A DNA stretch of 64,000 bases from Oscillospiraceae bacterium (GCA_017461585.1 JAFTYM010000046.1:1-64000), one strand, 5' to 3'; shown: positions 31,420-40,134, counted from the first letter of the stretch. Made by a program: numbers and translations. The notes: generated from the sequence alone by a model not told the origin.

Positions 31420-32328
31420 ATGAATAAACAGGAACTTACGTCTCTCGTTGCTGAGATATTAAGTCAGATGAACACAGGTGAGCCTGCGGTAAAGGGGAGC
31501 GACTACAAGCCTGCTTCTCCTGAGCCTGTGAGAAAAGGCACGGATTACGCTGACGGAGATTTTGTGCCCGACGTGACGGAGCTGGATTTAAGAAAGCTCT
31601 ATCTCACGGAAGGTGCGGAAAATGAAGAGAAGTTCAGAAAAATGAAGATGAAAACTCCTGCGAGATTGGGAAGCGGAAGAGCGGGTGCGCGATATAAGAC
31701 GTTGACAATGCTCCGTTTTCGTGCAGACCACGCCGCGGCGCAGGACTCTGTGTTTTCGCAGGTGAGCGAGGATTTTGCGAAAGAAAACGGACTTGTTGCG
31801 GTACAGACAGAGTGCCAGAGCAAGGACGAATATTTGACAAGACCCGATAAGGGAAGAAGATTTGATTCCGAAAATGAAAAGATGATCCGTGATGCAATAA
31901 TAGAAAAACCTACGGTTCAGATAGTGATCGGTGACGGATTGTCCTCTGCTGCCATAACTGCAAATGCCATGGACTGTCTGGCGGCATTAAAAGACGGACT
32001 TAAGCTTCGCGGAATACAGACGGGCAAGGAGCTTTTTGTACGCTACTGCAGAGTTGGCGCAGGAGATGCCGTTGGCGATATCACAGGCTGCGAGCTTGTC
32101 TGTGTACTGGTTGGCGAACGTCCCGGACTTGTGACAGACAAGAGCATGTCTGCATATATAACCTACAAACCTTATACGGGCGTTTCTGAATCGGCCCGAA
32201 CTGTTGTCTCCAATATCCATGCGCAGGGTACACCTGCCGTTGAGGCAGGCGCGTATATCGCTGAGCTTATTGAGACAATTTTAAGGAAAAAGGTTTCGGG
32301 CGTGGGACTTCATGCGGAGGTGAAGTAA
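31420..32328 (+). CDS. eutC: Ethanolamine ammonia-lyase light chain EutC
   Basis: Small subunit that completes the cobalamin-binding site of EutB. The 302-residue product has an N-terminal helix (1-20) followed by a flexible Pro/Ser/Lys linker, the form of a microcompartment encapsulation peptide, and then the conserved domain from about 90 with ARLGSGRAGARY, IVIGDGLSSAA and VGERPGLVTDKSMSAY. It is separated from eutB by 12 bases and overlaps eutL (TAATG). Confidence 0.96.
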   Translation: MNKQELTSLVAEILSQMNTGEPAVKGSDYKPASPEPVRKGTDYADGDFVPDVTELDLRKLYLTEGAENEEKFRKMKMKTPARLGSGRAGARYKTLTMLRFRADHAAAQDSVFSQVSEDFAKENGLVAVQTECQSKDEYLTRPDKGRRFDSENEKMIRDAIIEKPTVQIVIGDGLSSAAITANAMDCLAALKDGLKLRGIQTGKELFVRYCRVGAGDAVGDITGCELVCVLVGERPGLVTDKSMSAYITYKPYTGVSESARTVVSNIHAQGTPAVEAGAYIAELIETILRKKVSGVGLHAEVK

Positions 32329-32951
32329 TGATACCTGTCAATGTACTGGCTGTGAGATATCTTGCCAATGCGTCGCCCTCTCTTTTAAAAGGACTTGGCG
32401 TATCAAAAGATACCCCAAGCCTGGGGATGCTCACCACGGATTGTGATGATGCAACATATATTGCCCTTGATGCTGCCACAAAGGCGGCGGATGTAAAAGT
32501 GTGCTACGGACGCAGCTTTTATGCAGGAGCGGCAAATGCATCAACGCCTAACGCAGGTGAGGTGATCGGTATCATTGCAGGGGCAACGCCGGGGGCTGTG
32601 AAAAGCGGAATGGATGCAGCTCTTTCTGCCCTTGAAAGGGTTGGCTTTGAGGAGGTAAACGGCGTGCCCTATCTTGCTGTGACTGTAAGCAGCGTGGGCT
32701 CGTTTCTGGCAGGCGAAGCAAAGGTGGCGGAGGGGAGCGCTATCGCATATCTCATCGCACCGCCGCTGGAAAGCATGTACGCCATGGATGCTGCCCTTAA
32801 ATCGGCAGATGTGAAGCTGTGTAAGCTGTATGCTCCGCCCAGTGAGACAAATTTTGGCGGAGGATTACTGTCAGGAACTCAATCTGCCTGCGATTCTGCC
32901 CGTGACGCATTTGCTCAGGCGGTTGCAGAGGTTGCGCGAAGTCCTAAATAA
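32328..32951 (+). CDS. eutL: Microcompartment shell protein EutL
   Basis: Tandem-BMC-domain protein, 207 residues, that forms pseudohexameric trimers in the shell. Known EutL trimers have gated central pores. Two related BMC halves are visible (about 1-105 and 110-207), with SMYAMDAALKSADVKLCKLYAPPS in the second half matching the EutL signature. Its ATG overlaps the eutC stop codon. Confidence 0.95.
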   Translation: MIPVNVLAVRYLANASPSLLKGLGVSKDTPSLGMLTTDCDDATYIALDAATKAADVKVCYGRSFYAGAANASTPNAGEVIGIIAGATPGAVKSGMDAALSALERVGFEEVNGVPYLAVTVSSVGSFLAGEAKVAEGSAIAYLIAPPLESMYAMDAALKSADVKLCKLYAPPSETNFGGGLLSGTQSACDSARDAFAQAVAEVARSPK

Positions 32952-32962
32952 GGAGAGAAAAT

Positions 32963-34381
32963 ATGGAATTTGATAAAGACTTATCTGCCCGTCAGGAGGC
33001 GCGGGTACTGGCGAAGAAGGCGGCGGATGCCCAAAAGGTTCTGGCGGGAATGTCTCAGGGGCAGATCGATGCAATAGTGGAAGCTGTTGCAAAAGCCTTT
33101 TCAAAAGAAGCGGAAGCTCTGGCTGAAATGGCTGTAAAAGAGACGGGATTCGGAAATGTCCGCGATAAGACGGTAAAGAACAGGTTTGCCTCAGAAAAAG
33201 TGGCTGCGAAGGTGCGCGGAATGAAAACCGTCGGCGTATTGAAAGAGAACGATGTGGACAAGCTATGGGAGATAGCGGTGCCTGTTGGCGTTATTGCGGC
33301 TATCGTTCCGAGCACAAACCCTACGTCTACCGTGTGCTACAAGGCGATAATTGCGCTGAAAGCGGGAAATGCGGTTGTTTTTTCGCCTCATCCTAATGCG
33401 ATAGGCTGTACTGTAAGGGCGGCAGAAATCGTCGCTGCGGCAGCGGAAAGCGCAGGAGCGCCCAAAGGCTCGGTGTCGTGCATGACGATCCCATCTCTGG
33501 ATGGCTGTCAGGAGCTGATGAAAGCTCCCGAGGTAAAACTGATCCTTGCTACAGGCGGGCCGGGCATGGTGAAGGCAGCGTATTCCTCAGGTAAACCTGC
33601 TATCGGAGTCGGCGCGGGAAACGGACCTGCGTATATACACCACACGGCAGATGTTGCGCAGGCGATAAGGCATATCGTTGAGTCCAAGACCTTTGACAAC
33701 GGAACTGTATGCGCGTCCGAGCAGAGCATTATAGTTGAAAAGAGCCTTGAAGATGCAGTTGTAAAAGAGGGGTGCAGACAGGGGTTGTACTTTATGAGCA
33801 AGGCAGAGGCAAAATGCTTGGCTGCGCTGCTCTTTCGACCCAACGGAACGCTCAGCCCAAAGGTTGTAGGTAAAGCTGCACCTGCTTTGGCTGAAATGGC
33901 AGGGTTTAAAGTGCCGACAGAAACTAAAATACTTGTTGCCCGCGAAAACGAGGCGGGACCAAGTGTTCCATATTCTATGGAAAAACTTTGCCCTGTATTG
34001 GCGTTTTATGTGATGAACTCTGAAGCTGAGGTGCTTTCCAAGTGTGTTGAGATACTTTCCCACGAGGGAAGCGGACACACATTTTCAATGCACGCGGAGG
34101 ATAAGGCTGTGATACGCAGATTTGCGGAAAAGATACCTGTTTCGAGGTTTCTTGTAAACACGCCGTCTGCGCTGGGAGGAATAGGCGATACCACAAATCT
34201 GTTTCCTGCCCTTACTTTGGGGTGCGGTGCTGTAGGCGGAAGCTCATCTGCGGATAATATCTCGCCTATGCATCTTATTGATATCAGAAAAGTTGCATGG
34301 GGCAGCAACGGGACAAGAGCGCAGGTAAATGATGAGCTTATAGAGCTTGTGGCGGCAAAAATACTGGAAAAACTGAGATGA
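32963..34381 (+). CDS. eutE: CoA-acylating acetaldehyde dehydrogenase EutE
   Basis: Oxidises acetaldehyde to acetyl-CoA with NAD+ and CoA inside the compartment. The 472-residue ALDH fold has IVPSTNPTSTVCYKA (about 112-126), ATGGPGMVKAAYSSGKP, and the catalytic Cys in NGTVCASEQ. The first 20 residues form an amphipathic helix followed by a linker, typical of cargo targeting. It lies between the shell genes eutL and eutM. Confidence 0.95.
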   Translation: MEFDKDLSARQEARVLAKKAADAQKVLAGMSQGQIDAIVEAVAKAFSKEAEALAEMAVKETGFGNVRDKTVKNRFASEKVAAKVRGMKTVGVLKENDVDKLWEIAVPVGVIAAIVPSTNPTSTVCYKAIIALKAGNAVVFSPHPNAIGCTVRAAEIVAAAAESAGAPKGSVSCMTIPSLDGCQELMKAPEVKLILATGGPGMVKAAYSSGKPAIGVGAGNGPAYIHHTADVAQAIRHIVESKTFDNGTVCASEQSIIVEKSLEDAVVKEGCRQGLYFMSKAEAKCLAALLFRPNGTLSPKVVGKAAPALAEMAGFKVPTETKILVARENEAGPSVPYSMEKLCPVLAFYVMNSEAEVLSKCVEILSHEGSGHTFSMHAEDKAVIRRFAEKIPVSRFLVNTPSALGGIGDTTNLFPALTLGCGAVGGSSSADNISPMHLIDIRKVAWGSNGTRAQVNDELIELVAAKILEKLR

Positions 34382-34401
34382 AATAACGAGGGAGAACTAA
34401 T

Positions 34402-34707
34402 ATGGATACAAACAGCTTGGGAATGATCGAAACTAAAGGTCTTGTAGGCGCTATTGAGGCAGCGGACGCTATGGTAAAGTCTGCGAATGTACAGCTTATC
34501 GGCAAAGAGCAGGTGGGCGGCGGACTCGTAACTGTAATGGTGCGTGGTGATGTCGGTGCGGTCAAAGCAGCGACAGACGCAGGAGCGGCAGCGGCGGAAA
34601 AGGTTGGCGAGCTGGTCTCTGTTCACGTGATCGCAAGACCTCACACGGAAGTGGATGCAATTCTTCCGAAGGGAAAGACTGTGCCCGGTACTGTAAAGGA
34701 TAAATAA
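34402..34707 (+). CDS. eutM: Microcompartment hexameric shell protein EutM (PduA/CcmK family)
   Basis: Single-BMC-domain protein of 101 residues that tiles the facets of the shell. The signature [19 protein letters not shown] (6-24) and the pore loop [10 protein letters not shown] (34-43) are clear. It is the only single-domain BMC-H protein in the operon; no eutS or eutK was seen. The eutT start codon follows its stop directly. Confidence 0.96.
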   Translation: MDTNSLGMIETKGLVGAIEAADAMVKSANVQLIGKEQVGGGLVTVMVRGDVGAVKAATDAGAAAAEKVGELVSVHVIARPHTEVDAILPKGKTVPGTVKDK

Positions 34708-35424
34708 ATGCTGTACACCGAAAACGCGGTAAAGGCAAATATCCGCAACAGAGAGGGAAAGCGTGTCTTCTATTTAAACCGGGGAGACACGCTCACTCCC
34801 GGAGCGCGTGATTGGCTCAGAAGCGAGCGTGTTGAGATATTGGATGCTGAGCAGGCAAGACCTGCCAGATTCAGACTTATCGGCGGAGGATTTGCAGAGG
34901 AAAAGCCTGAGCACATGACTCATCTGAATGCCGAGGTGCTGGTGAATAAAACCCACCCCAGAATAAAGTTTCGCGGTGCTATGGACACCTTGGAGGCGGA
35001 GATAATACTGGCGCAGCAGGCGGCAGACGGAGAGACGGTAAAGCTGCTTGGGGAAGTGCTTTCTCTGGCGAGAAGAATTATACGTTGTGATGTGTTGGAG
35101 GAAGAGCTGAAAGAGGAAAAACTATGTGGTATGTCTGCGAATGATATCAGAACGCGCTCTCACCGACCACAGGAGTTTTACGGGCAGACACATTTTATGC
35201 CCGAGTATTCAGACGGGGCGATAATAGCGAGGCTGAACCGAACAAGGTGTGCCGCGCGTGATGCGGAGTTTTGCGCTGTGGCGGCTTTTTCCGACAGAGA
35301 GGGAAATCCTTTGAGGACGGACATAATAAGGGCGCTTAACCGAATGAGCAGTATGCTCTATATTTTGATGATCAAAGTCAAAAGTGGTGATGGAAAATGG
35401 AAAGATCAAAGCTGGAAGACCTGA
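34708..35424 (+). CDS. eutT: EutT-type cob(I)alamin adenosyltransferase
   Basis: Makes adenosylcobalamin for EutBC from cob(I)alamin and ATP. The 238-residue protein matches the cobalamin adenosyltransferase fold of EutT. The N-terminal VFYLNRGDTLTPGARDWL block and the HPRIKFRGAMDTLEAEI block are characteristic, and RLNRTRCAARDAE is the ATP/cobalamin helix. The CC-x2-C metal cluster described for enterobacterial EutT is not seen here. It overlaps the next gene by 28 bases. Confidence 0.85.
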   Translation: MLYTENAVKANIRNREGKRVFYLNRGDTLTPGARDWLRSERVEILDAEQARPARFRLIGGGFAEEKPEHMTHLNAEVLVNKTHPRIKFRGAMDTLEAEIILAQQAADGETVKLLGEVLSLARRIIRCDVLEEELKEEKLCGMSANDIRTRSHRPQEFYGQTHFMPEYSDGAIIARLNRTRCAARDAEFCAVAAFSDREGNPLRTDIIRALNRMSSMLYILMIKVKSGDGKWKDQSWKT

Positions 35425-36005
35425 CAAAGTCAGTTTTGAAGAGAGTTTTTATAGAGATCGAGGCATCTGCCAGACATGTACATGTTACGCGGGAACAGGC
35501 CATGGCATTGTTTGGTCATGAACTGACGCCCAAACGCCCTCTTTCGCAGCCGGGGCAATATCTTGCAAACGAGCGGCTTACCATCAGGGGGCCTAAAGGC
35601 GAGTTTAATAATGTTGCGGTTCTCGGCCCTGAGAGAAAAGAGGCGCAGATAGAGGTTTCTCTTACCGATGCGAGAACCTTGGGGCTGGATGTTCCTATCC
35701 GTGCCTCGGGTGATACAGCGGGAAGTCCCGGGGTACATCTGATAGGAAAATGCGGAACGGTGCAGGTGATGCAGGGGGTTATATGCGCCCAAAGACATAT
35801 CCACATGTCGGAAGCTGACGCAAAGACCATGGGAGTCCGCGATAAGCAAATCGTTCGGCTTCAGGTCTTTACCAAAAGACCCCTTGTGTTTGAGGATGTG
35901 CAGGTTCGCGTGAGCGATAATTTTGCAACGTATGTTCATCTCGATTACGACGAGGCAAATGCCTGTGGTCTGGAGACGGGAGACTTAGGGAGGATACTGC
36001 CGTGA
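35397..36005 (+). CDS. pduL: PduL-type phosphate propanoyl/acetyltransferase
   Basis: Converts acetyl-CoA and phosphate to acetyl phosphate, recycling CoA inside the compartment. The 202-residue protein has two zinc sites in repeats: ASARHVHVT (His27, His29) and CAQRHIHMS (His134, His136). This non-homologous enzyme takes the place of EutD. The ATG at 35397 follows GGTGATGG and lies within the eutT end. Its stop overlaps the next start as GTGA. Confidence 0.94.
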   Translation: MERSKLEDLTKSVLKRVFIEIEASARHVHVTREQAMALFGHELTPKRPLSQPGQYLANERLTIRGPKGEFNNVAVLGPERKEAQIEVSLTDARTLGLDVPIRASGDTAGSPGVHLIGKCGTVQVMQGVICAQRHIHMSEADAKTMGVRDKQIVRLQVFTKRPLVFEDVQVRVSDNFATYVHLDYDEANACGLETGDLGRILP

Positions 36006-36400
36006 TACGGGCGCTGCTTATAGGGAACAGACCTGCATGTGAACTGGGTTACGAATATGTTTCAGATGGGGACTGCGATGTTGTGGTCATCGGATCACTC
36101 AGTATCGGGCAGCTTCTGAAATTTCGGAATGAGCGGGTGCTTGAGGCCCTATCTCAGGGCAAAAGTGTGTATCTCTATACACCGGGGCTGCCCAATGTGC
36201 CGAAAAACCGCGCTCTGGCCGCCGCGCTGACCTCTGCCCAGAGAGAACTGAAAAACTGGGGTGTGCTGTTTACTGACGGAGGCAGACGGCGCCTTGTCAC
36301 AGCAGAGGAAGCTAGGGAAATGAAGCGAAACGGAAGATCGCCTGATTTCGGCGCTGTGCTTACACCATTGGCGAAAGAGATCCTGGAGGGAAAAGCGTGA
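36002..36400 (+). CDS. Conserved eut-operon protein of unknown function
   Basis: A 132-residue cytoplasmic protein, predicted alpha/beta. It starts with a Rossmann-like strand (MIRALLIGNRP), then VVVIGSLSIGQLL and VYLYTPGLPNVPKN, and ends in a helical tail. Small proteins at this place (between pduL and eutN) are known in Firmicutes eut operons without a defined role. It overlaps both neighbours by GTGA, so its translation is tightly coupled to theirs. It might be a small cargo or assembly factor; I could not assign a fold with confidence. Confidence 0.75.
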   Translation: MIRALLIGNRPACELGYEYVSDGDCDVVVIGSLSIGQLLKFRNERVLEALSQGKSVYLYTPGLPNVPKNRALAAALTSAQRELKNWGVLFTDGGRRRLVTAEEAREMKRNGRSPDFGAVLTPLAKEILEGKA

Positions 36401-36633
36401 AAGTTGGAACGGTGACAGGCTCTGTGTGGGCGACGAGAAAGGCTTCCTGCCTGCAGGGGCAGACCTTTCTGGTGGTCAGGACAGAATATGATGAAGTGGT
36501 AGCTGCAGATTGTGTCGGTGCAGGCGCAGGGGACTGCGTTTTGGTAGTGTTGGGAGCGACTGCCCGATATTACTGTGATAATGCCCCTGTGGATGCCGCT
36601 GTCGTTGCAATTGTAGATACAAAGAAGGAGTAG
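36397..36633 (+). CDS. eutN: Microcompartment vertex protein EutN
   Basis: EutN/CcmL-family pentamer that caps the vertices of the shell. The 78 residues begin with MKVGTVTGSVWATRKA and include the GAGAGDCVLVVLG loop found in BMC-P proteins. Start is a GTG overlapping the preceding stop. With eutL and eutM it completes a minimal set of trimer, hexamer and pentamer. Confidence 0.95.
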   Translation: MKVGTVTGSVWATRKASCLQGQTFLVVRTEYDEVVAADCVGAGAGDCVLVVLGATARYYCDNAPVDAAVVAIVDTKKE

Positions 36634-36639
36634 ATATCT

Positions 36640-37728
36640 ATGTCTGCACATGAAATTGTAATTGCCGTAATGGCAGTTTTTGCTGTGCTTGGAGCAGTAG
36701 ACAAGATAATAGGAAACAAACTGGGACTAGGACAGGAGTTTGAAAACGGCATACTCGCTATGGGATCGCTGGCTGTTGCCATGCTTGGTATAATCTCTTT
36801 GGCGCCTGTGCTTGCCTCTCTTTTGCGCCCGATCATAGTGCCCGTGTTCAGCCTGTTCGGTGCGGATCCTGCCATGTTTGCAGGTACGATACTTGCCTGC
36901 GACATGGGCGGAGGTGCATTAGCTGTTGAAATGGCGAGCGATCCCGATGCCGCTATGCTTGGTGGTGTTCTTACGGGGTCGATGCTTGGCGCGACCATAG
37001 TTTTTACTATCCCTGTTGCCATGGGGATTCTAAACCCCGAGGACAGACCTGCCATGGCGAAGGGAATACTCTGCGGTATTGTTACAATACCTATAGGAGT
37101 GCTGATAGGCGGTATTGTAGCGGGATTTAATATCGGAATGGTTCTGCGTAATCTTATACCTATTGTAATAATAGCTGCGCTTATAGCGCTTGGTCTCTGG
37201 AAGGCGGAGCGAGCCATGGTCAAGGGATTTTCTGTGTTTGGAAAATTTGTTGTTATCGTGGTAACTGTGGGTTTGGCTGCAGCGATAGTCGAAGAGCTGA
37301 CGGGATTGGTGTTAATTCCCGGCATGGCGCCGCTGGCTGAGGGGTTTGCAACCGTTGGAGCTATTGCCATAGTTCTGGCAGGAGCGTTTCCTCTTGTAAA
37401 TCTTATAACAAGACTTCTGAGAAAACCTCTTATGAAGCTGGGAAGTAAACTGGGCATCAACGATGTGGCGGCGGCAGGTCTTATTGCGAGTCTTGCCAAT
37501 TCAATCGCTACGTTCGGAATGGTAAAGGATATGAACAGACGGGGAAAAGTTTTAAATATTGCTTTTGCGGTTTCCGCAGCATTCGTATTCGGAGATCACC
37601 TCGGCTTTACTGCGGGATTTGCCCCTGAGATGCTGCCTGCGATGATAGTGGGCAAACTGGTGGCGGGTGTAAGCGCTGTTGCCCTTGCCATGCTCCTTAC
37701 AAGAAATGAACGTTTTACCGAAAACTGA
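36640..37728 (+). CDS. eutH: Ethanolamine permease EutH
   Basis: Inner-membrane transporter for ethanolamine, 362 residues with about ten membrane helices. Family features include LGLGQEFENGILAMGSLA near residues 27-44, ACDMGGGALAVEMA (88-101) and NSIATFGMVKDMNRRGK, a conserved cytoplasmic loop. It is the last gene of the eut operon, six bases after eutN. Confidence 0.95.
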   Translation: MSAHEIVIAVMAVFAVLGAVDKIIGNKLGLGQEFENGILAMGSLAVAMLGIISLAPVLASLLRPIIVPVFSLFGADPAMFAGTILACDMGGGALAVEMASDPDAAMLGGVLTGSMLGATIVFTIPVAMGILNPEDRPAMAKGILCGIVTIPIGVLIGGIVAGFNIGMVLRNLIPIVIIAALIALGLWKAERAMVKGFSVFGKFVVIVVTVGLAAAIVEELTGLVLIPGMAPLAEGFATVGAIAIVLAGAFPLVNLITRLLRKPLMKLGSKLGINDVAAAGLIASLANSIATFGMVKDMNRRGKVLNIAFAVSAAFVFGDHLGFTAGFAPEMLPAMIVGKLVAGVSAVALAMLLTRNERFTEN

Positions 37729-37731
37729 AAT

Positions 37732-37761
37732 CAGCCGACACGCTTAGAGTGTGCCGGCTGC
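37732..37761. terminator. Possible terminator between eutH and sigK
   Basis: Imperfect stem CAGCCGACAC ... GTGTGCCGGCTG with a one-base bulge, lying between convergent genes. T-runs on both sides are weak. Confidence 0.45.
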
Positions 37762-37788
37762 TTATACATATTATATATAATGCATACT

Positions 37789-38490
37789 TTAAAATGATAT
37801 GTCGTCCCGGGAGAATGCCTGTTTGAGCTTTGTAAGAGCTTTCTTTTCTATACGGGATACATAGCTCCTGCTTATGCCGCATATATCCGCGGTTTCCCGT
37901 TGGGTTTTTGGTTTGCTTCCGCCCAAGCCATACCGCAAGGCGATTATGTGCTGCTCACGCTTTGTGAGGGTACTCTCAATATAGCGGAGAAGCTGAGATC
38001 TTGTCTCTTTTGCGCTGATACTCTCCAGCAGATCTTCGTCTGAGCTGATGGTGTCCATAAGGGAGAGGGCGTTTCCGTCTTTGTCGGTGTCTATAGAGTC
38101 GGAAAGGGACAGGTCGCCTGCGCTCTTTTTCATGCTGCGGAAATACATCAGTATCTCGTTCTCAATACAGCGTGACGCATAAGTTGCAAGTCGGACTCCC
38201 TTGTCGGGGCGGTAGGTGGATACGCCTTTAATGAGTCCTATGGTGCCGATGGATATAAGGTCGTCCTGATCGCCGCTTTGAGTGTAGTATTTCTTGATGA
38301 TATGAGCAACAAGGCGAAGGTTGTGTTCTATGAGCTTATTGCGGGCGGTTTCGTCGCCGTTAAGGTAAAGCTCGACATATTTCTGTTCGTCAGCAGCGGT
38401 TAAGGGCTTTGGGAAAGAGTTGACCGTGTCTGAAAGCCGAAGCATCAGGAGAGGACTTGCGGTAAGCAAACCCAAAAAAAGAGAAAACAT
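37789..38490 (-). CDS. sigK: Sporulation sigma factor SigK (pro-sigma-K)
   Basis: Sigma-70 family factor that directs late mother-cell transcription in spore formation. The 233-residue product starts with a hydrophobic pro-sequence (about 1-18, FSLFLGLLTASPLLML) and the SigK-typical NSFPKPLT, then region 2 (YTQSGDQDDLISIGTIGLIKG, here about 69-89, with RLATYASRCIENEI for promoter melting) and region 4 (RETADICGISRSYVSRIEKKAL). The gene is uninterrupted: no skin-type element is present. GTAGGAGG provides a strong ribosome binding site. Confidence 0.93.
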   Translation of the reverse strand: MFSLFLGLLTASPLLMLRLSDTVNSFPKPLTAADEQKYVELYLNGDETARNKLIEHNLRLVAHIIKKYYTQSGDQDDLISIGTIGLIKGVSTYRPDKGVRLATYASRCIENEILMYFRSMKKSAGDLSLSDSIDTDKDGNALSLMDTISSDEDLLESISAKETRSQLLRYIESTLTKREQHIIALRYGLGGSKPKTQRETADICGISRSYVSRIEKKALTKLKQAFSRDDISF

Positions 38491-38574
38491 TATCAGGAGC
38501 CTCCTACATTATAATATATAGGAAGTATACGAGCGGCAGATTTGTCCTTATTCAAAAGAAATATATGGTGCAAG

Positions 38575-38603
38575 TTGAAAAGAAGATGAAAGTGCGGTAT
38601 AAT
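38575..38603 (+). promoter_or_regulatory. Sigma-A promoter of the unknown membrane protein gene
   Basis: TTGAAA (38575-38580), 17-base spacer, TATAAT (38598-38603), 38 bases before the start codon. Confidence 0.75.
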
Positions 38604-38641
38604 CTTTGTAGAAAAGTATCCGGAAGGAAGCGGGCAAAAAT

Positions 38642-39202
38642 ATGGAAAGAAGAAACGGAAATATCAGAAAACGTATAAGCTATTATGATGACTATAAGAA
38701 AACTGCGTCGGGTGAATATGTTTATTCAGGCCTGCGATACGAATATGAGAGTATGACAGGAAAAAAACGTTCTGTATGGATGCGTGAGATACTGCTGATG
38801 TGCATAGCTGCGTTTGCGGTGATGTTTCCGCCCGGATTTATGCATGTTCCCGGGCTGAGCTATTGTGCGTATGTTCTTCTGCCTTATGGCGCTGCTATAA
38901 TAGTTTCGGGATATCTTCTTGTGATAGCGGGAAGACTTGCTATGGCGAAGGACGATGTAAAGGCGTGGGAATATGACAAATCCATCAAGGCTTTTCCTGC
39001 GGCGACGATTTTGCTTGCTGTTGTCAGTGTGATAGGAATTATATGTGAAATTATCTACGTTGTACTAAACGGAATGAACGGAAGAACCCTTGAGTTTATA
39101 GTTTATATGGTCTGTCAGCTTATTTCGGGTGCTTTGGCGATTCTGATCTCGCGTCAGGTAAAAACCGTTAATTGGAAAGTCATAGAGAGCAACAGTATCT
39201 GA
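38642..39202 (+). CDS. Integral membrane protein of unknown function
   Basis: A 186-residue protein with a basic, Tyr-rich N-terminal segment (about 1-45) and four predicted membrane helices (about 47-66, 70-98, 113-140 and 150-168). I recognise no family. It is monocistronic with its own promoter, a GGAAGGAAG ribosome binding site and a terminator. The cytoplasmic N-terminus, by the positive-inside rule, carries most of the charge. Placement between sigK and the ribosomal cluster says nothing about its role. Confidence 0.72.
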   Translation: MERRNGNIRKRISYYDDYKKTASGEYVYSGLRYEYESMTGKKRSVWMREILLMCIAAFAVMFPPGFMHVPGLSYCAYVLLPYGAAIIVSGYLLVIAGRLAMAKDDVKAWEYDKSIKAFPAATILLAVVSVIGIICEIIYVVLNGMNGRTLEFIVYMVCQLISGALAILISRQVKTVNWKVIESNSI

Positions 39203-39251
39203 AATTCAAAATAATGTGGTTTTAAAATATACATTATAATATATCTTGTGA

Positions 39252-39285
39252 TTGCCCGCCGAACATTCTGGCGGGCAAATATTTT
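39252..39285 (+). terminator. Terminator of the unknown membrane protein gene
   Basis: Stem TTGCCCGCC (39252-39260) with GGCGGGCAA (39270-39278), followed by ATATTTTC. Confidence 0.75.
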
Positions 39286-39341
39286 CGTGAAAACCATACA
39301 AAATTAATATAAAAAATTTAGTAAAAAGTCTGAAAAATCTA

Positions 39342-39370
39342 TTGACATATTAAAAAGTTTCTGTTATTCT
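39342..39370 (+). promoter_or_regulatory. Main promoter of the S10-spc-alpha ribosomal cluster
   Basis: TTGACA (39342-39347), 17-base spacer, TATTCT (39365-39370), inside an A/T-rich upstream stretch (39299-39341) that resembles an UP element. Transcription would start near 39377. Confidence 0.8.
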
Positions 39371-39375
39371 ACTAA

Positions 39376-39707
39376 GGCACGTCGGGTGAAGAGTGCCCAT
39401 TTGCGTGCAAAAATTGCGATGATCCGGGAGATTGCAGGCTAGGCCTGGTCACTTCCGGGGAGTATGTCCGGTATCGACTCGTTTGTCGGTACGCAATCGG
39501 GCGGCTGAGAAAGTGCTGTATATTTAGCGTATATCGCTTGTGCAGGGACAAACCGGCCGGAAAAATGTTGATTTTCTGCCGGTTATTTTCTTGAACAGGA
39601 ATGATACGCACGGTTATGTGTGCAGGATTTTCTCATCCGTACGGACTAAAATCACGGAACCCAATGCCGTGACAGAAGAAACGTACGTGTTAGGAGGACA
39701 CACAATA
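39376..39707 (+). promoter_or_regulatory. Long structured 5' leader of rpsJ
   Basis: About 330 untranslated bases. The first two thirds are GC-rich and self-complementary in several places (for example GGTACGCAATC against GATTGC segments). Near the end is a terminator-like hairpin, AACCGGC (39551-39557) with GCCGGTT (39578-39584), inner GAAAA/TTTTC pairs and a T-rich 3' flank. This suggests attenuation or ribosomal-protein autoregulation. I cannot match it to a named leader family. Confidence 0.55.
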
Positions 39708-40019
39708 ATGGCATCCAAGAAAATGATCCGAATCAGACTCAAGGCTTATGATCACCAGCTCATCGATCAGGCAGCAAGCCAGATCGTTGAAACAGCAAAG
39801 CGCACAGACGCAAAAGTTTCCGGTCCTATTCCCCTTCCCACACAGAAGGAAGTAGTTACCATTCTCCGCGCAGTCCATAAGTATAAGGACAGCAGAGAGC
39901 AGTTTGAGAGAAGAACACACAAGAGACTCATCGACATCATGAACCCCACACAGAAGACTGTAGAGGCTCTCATGTCCCTCGAGCTTCCTGCCGGTGTAGA
40001 AATCGAAATCAAGCTGTAA
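39708..40019 (+). CDS. rpsJ: Ribosomal protein uS10
   Basis: 30S head protein and, as NusE, part of transcription antitermination complexes. The product is 103 residues. Conserved blocks [14 protein letters not shown] and GPIPLPT are present. The frame stays open far upstream, but the ATG at 39708 follows TAGGAGG and gives the family N-terminus [11 protein letters not shown]. It is the first gene of the S10 cluster. Confidence 0.97.
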   Translation: MASKKMIRIRLKAYDHQLIDQAASQIVETAKRTDAKVSGPIPLPTQKEVVTILRAVHKYKDSREQFERRTHKRLIDIMNPTQKTVEALMSLELPAGVEIEIKL

Positions 40020-40054
40020 ATCGCACAGACCCTACATTATTAATCAGTATGAAC

Positions 40055-40134
40055 CCGAATCGCCTGCAGCTTGCGTAAACAGGCGGGGTCAAGTTAGCAG
40101 CCTCTCGCCGATATACAGAGCGACGCGAGCTAAC
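40055..40134 (+). promoter_or_regulatory. Two hairpins between rpsJ and rplC
   Basis: Stem 1: ACCC...CGCCTG (about 40053-40066) with CAGGCGGGGT (40080-40089). Stem 2: GTTAGC (40093-40098) with GCTAAC (40129-40134) and inner CTCT/AGAG. They fill the unusually long 141-base spacer and end just before the rplC ribosome binding site. Confidence 0.5.

Noticed and set aside
37789..38490. Skin-like element interrupting sigK
   Set aside because: The gene is a single intact frame with pro-sequence and regions 2 to 4 in order.
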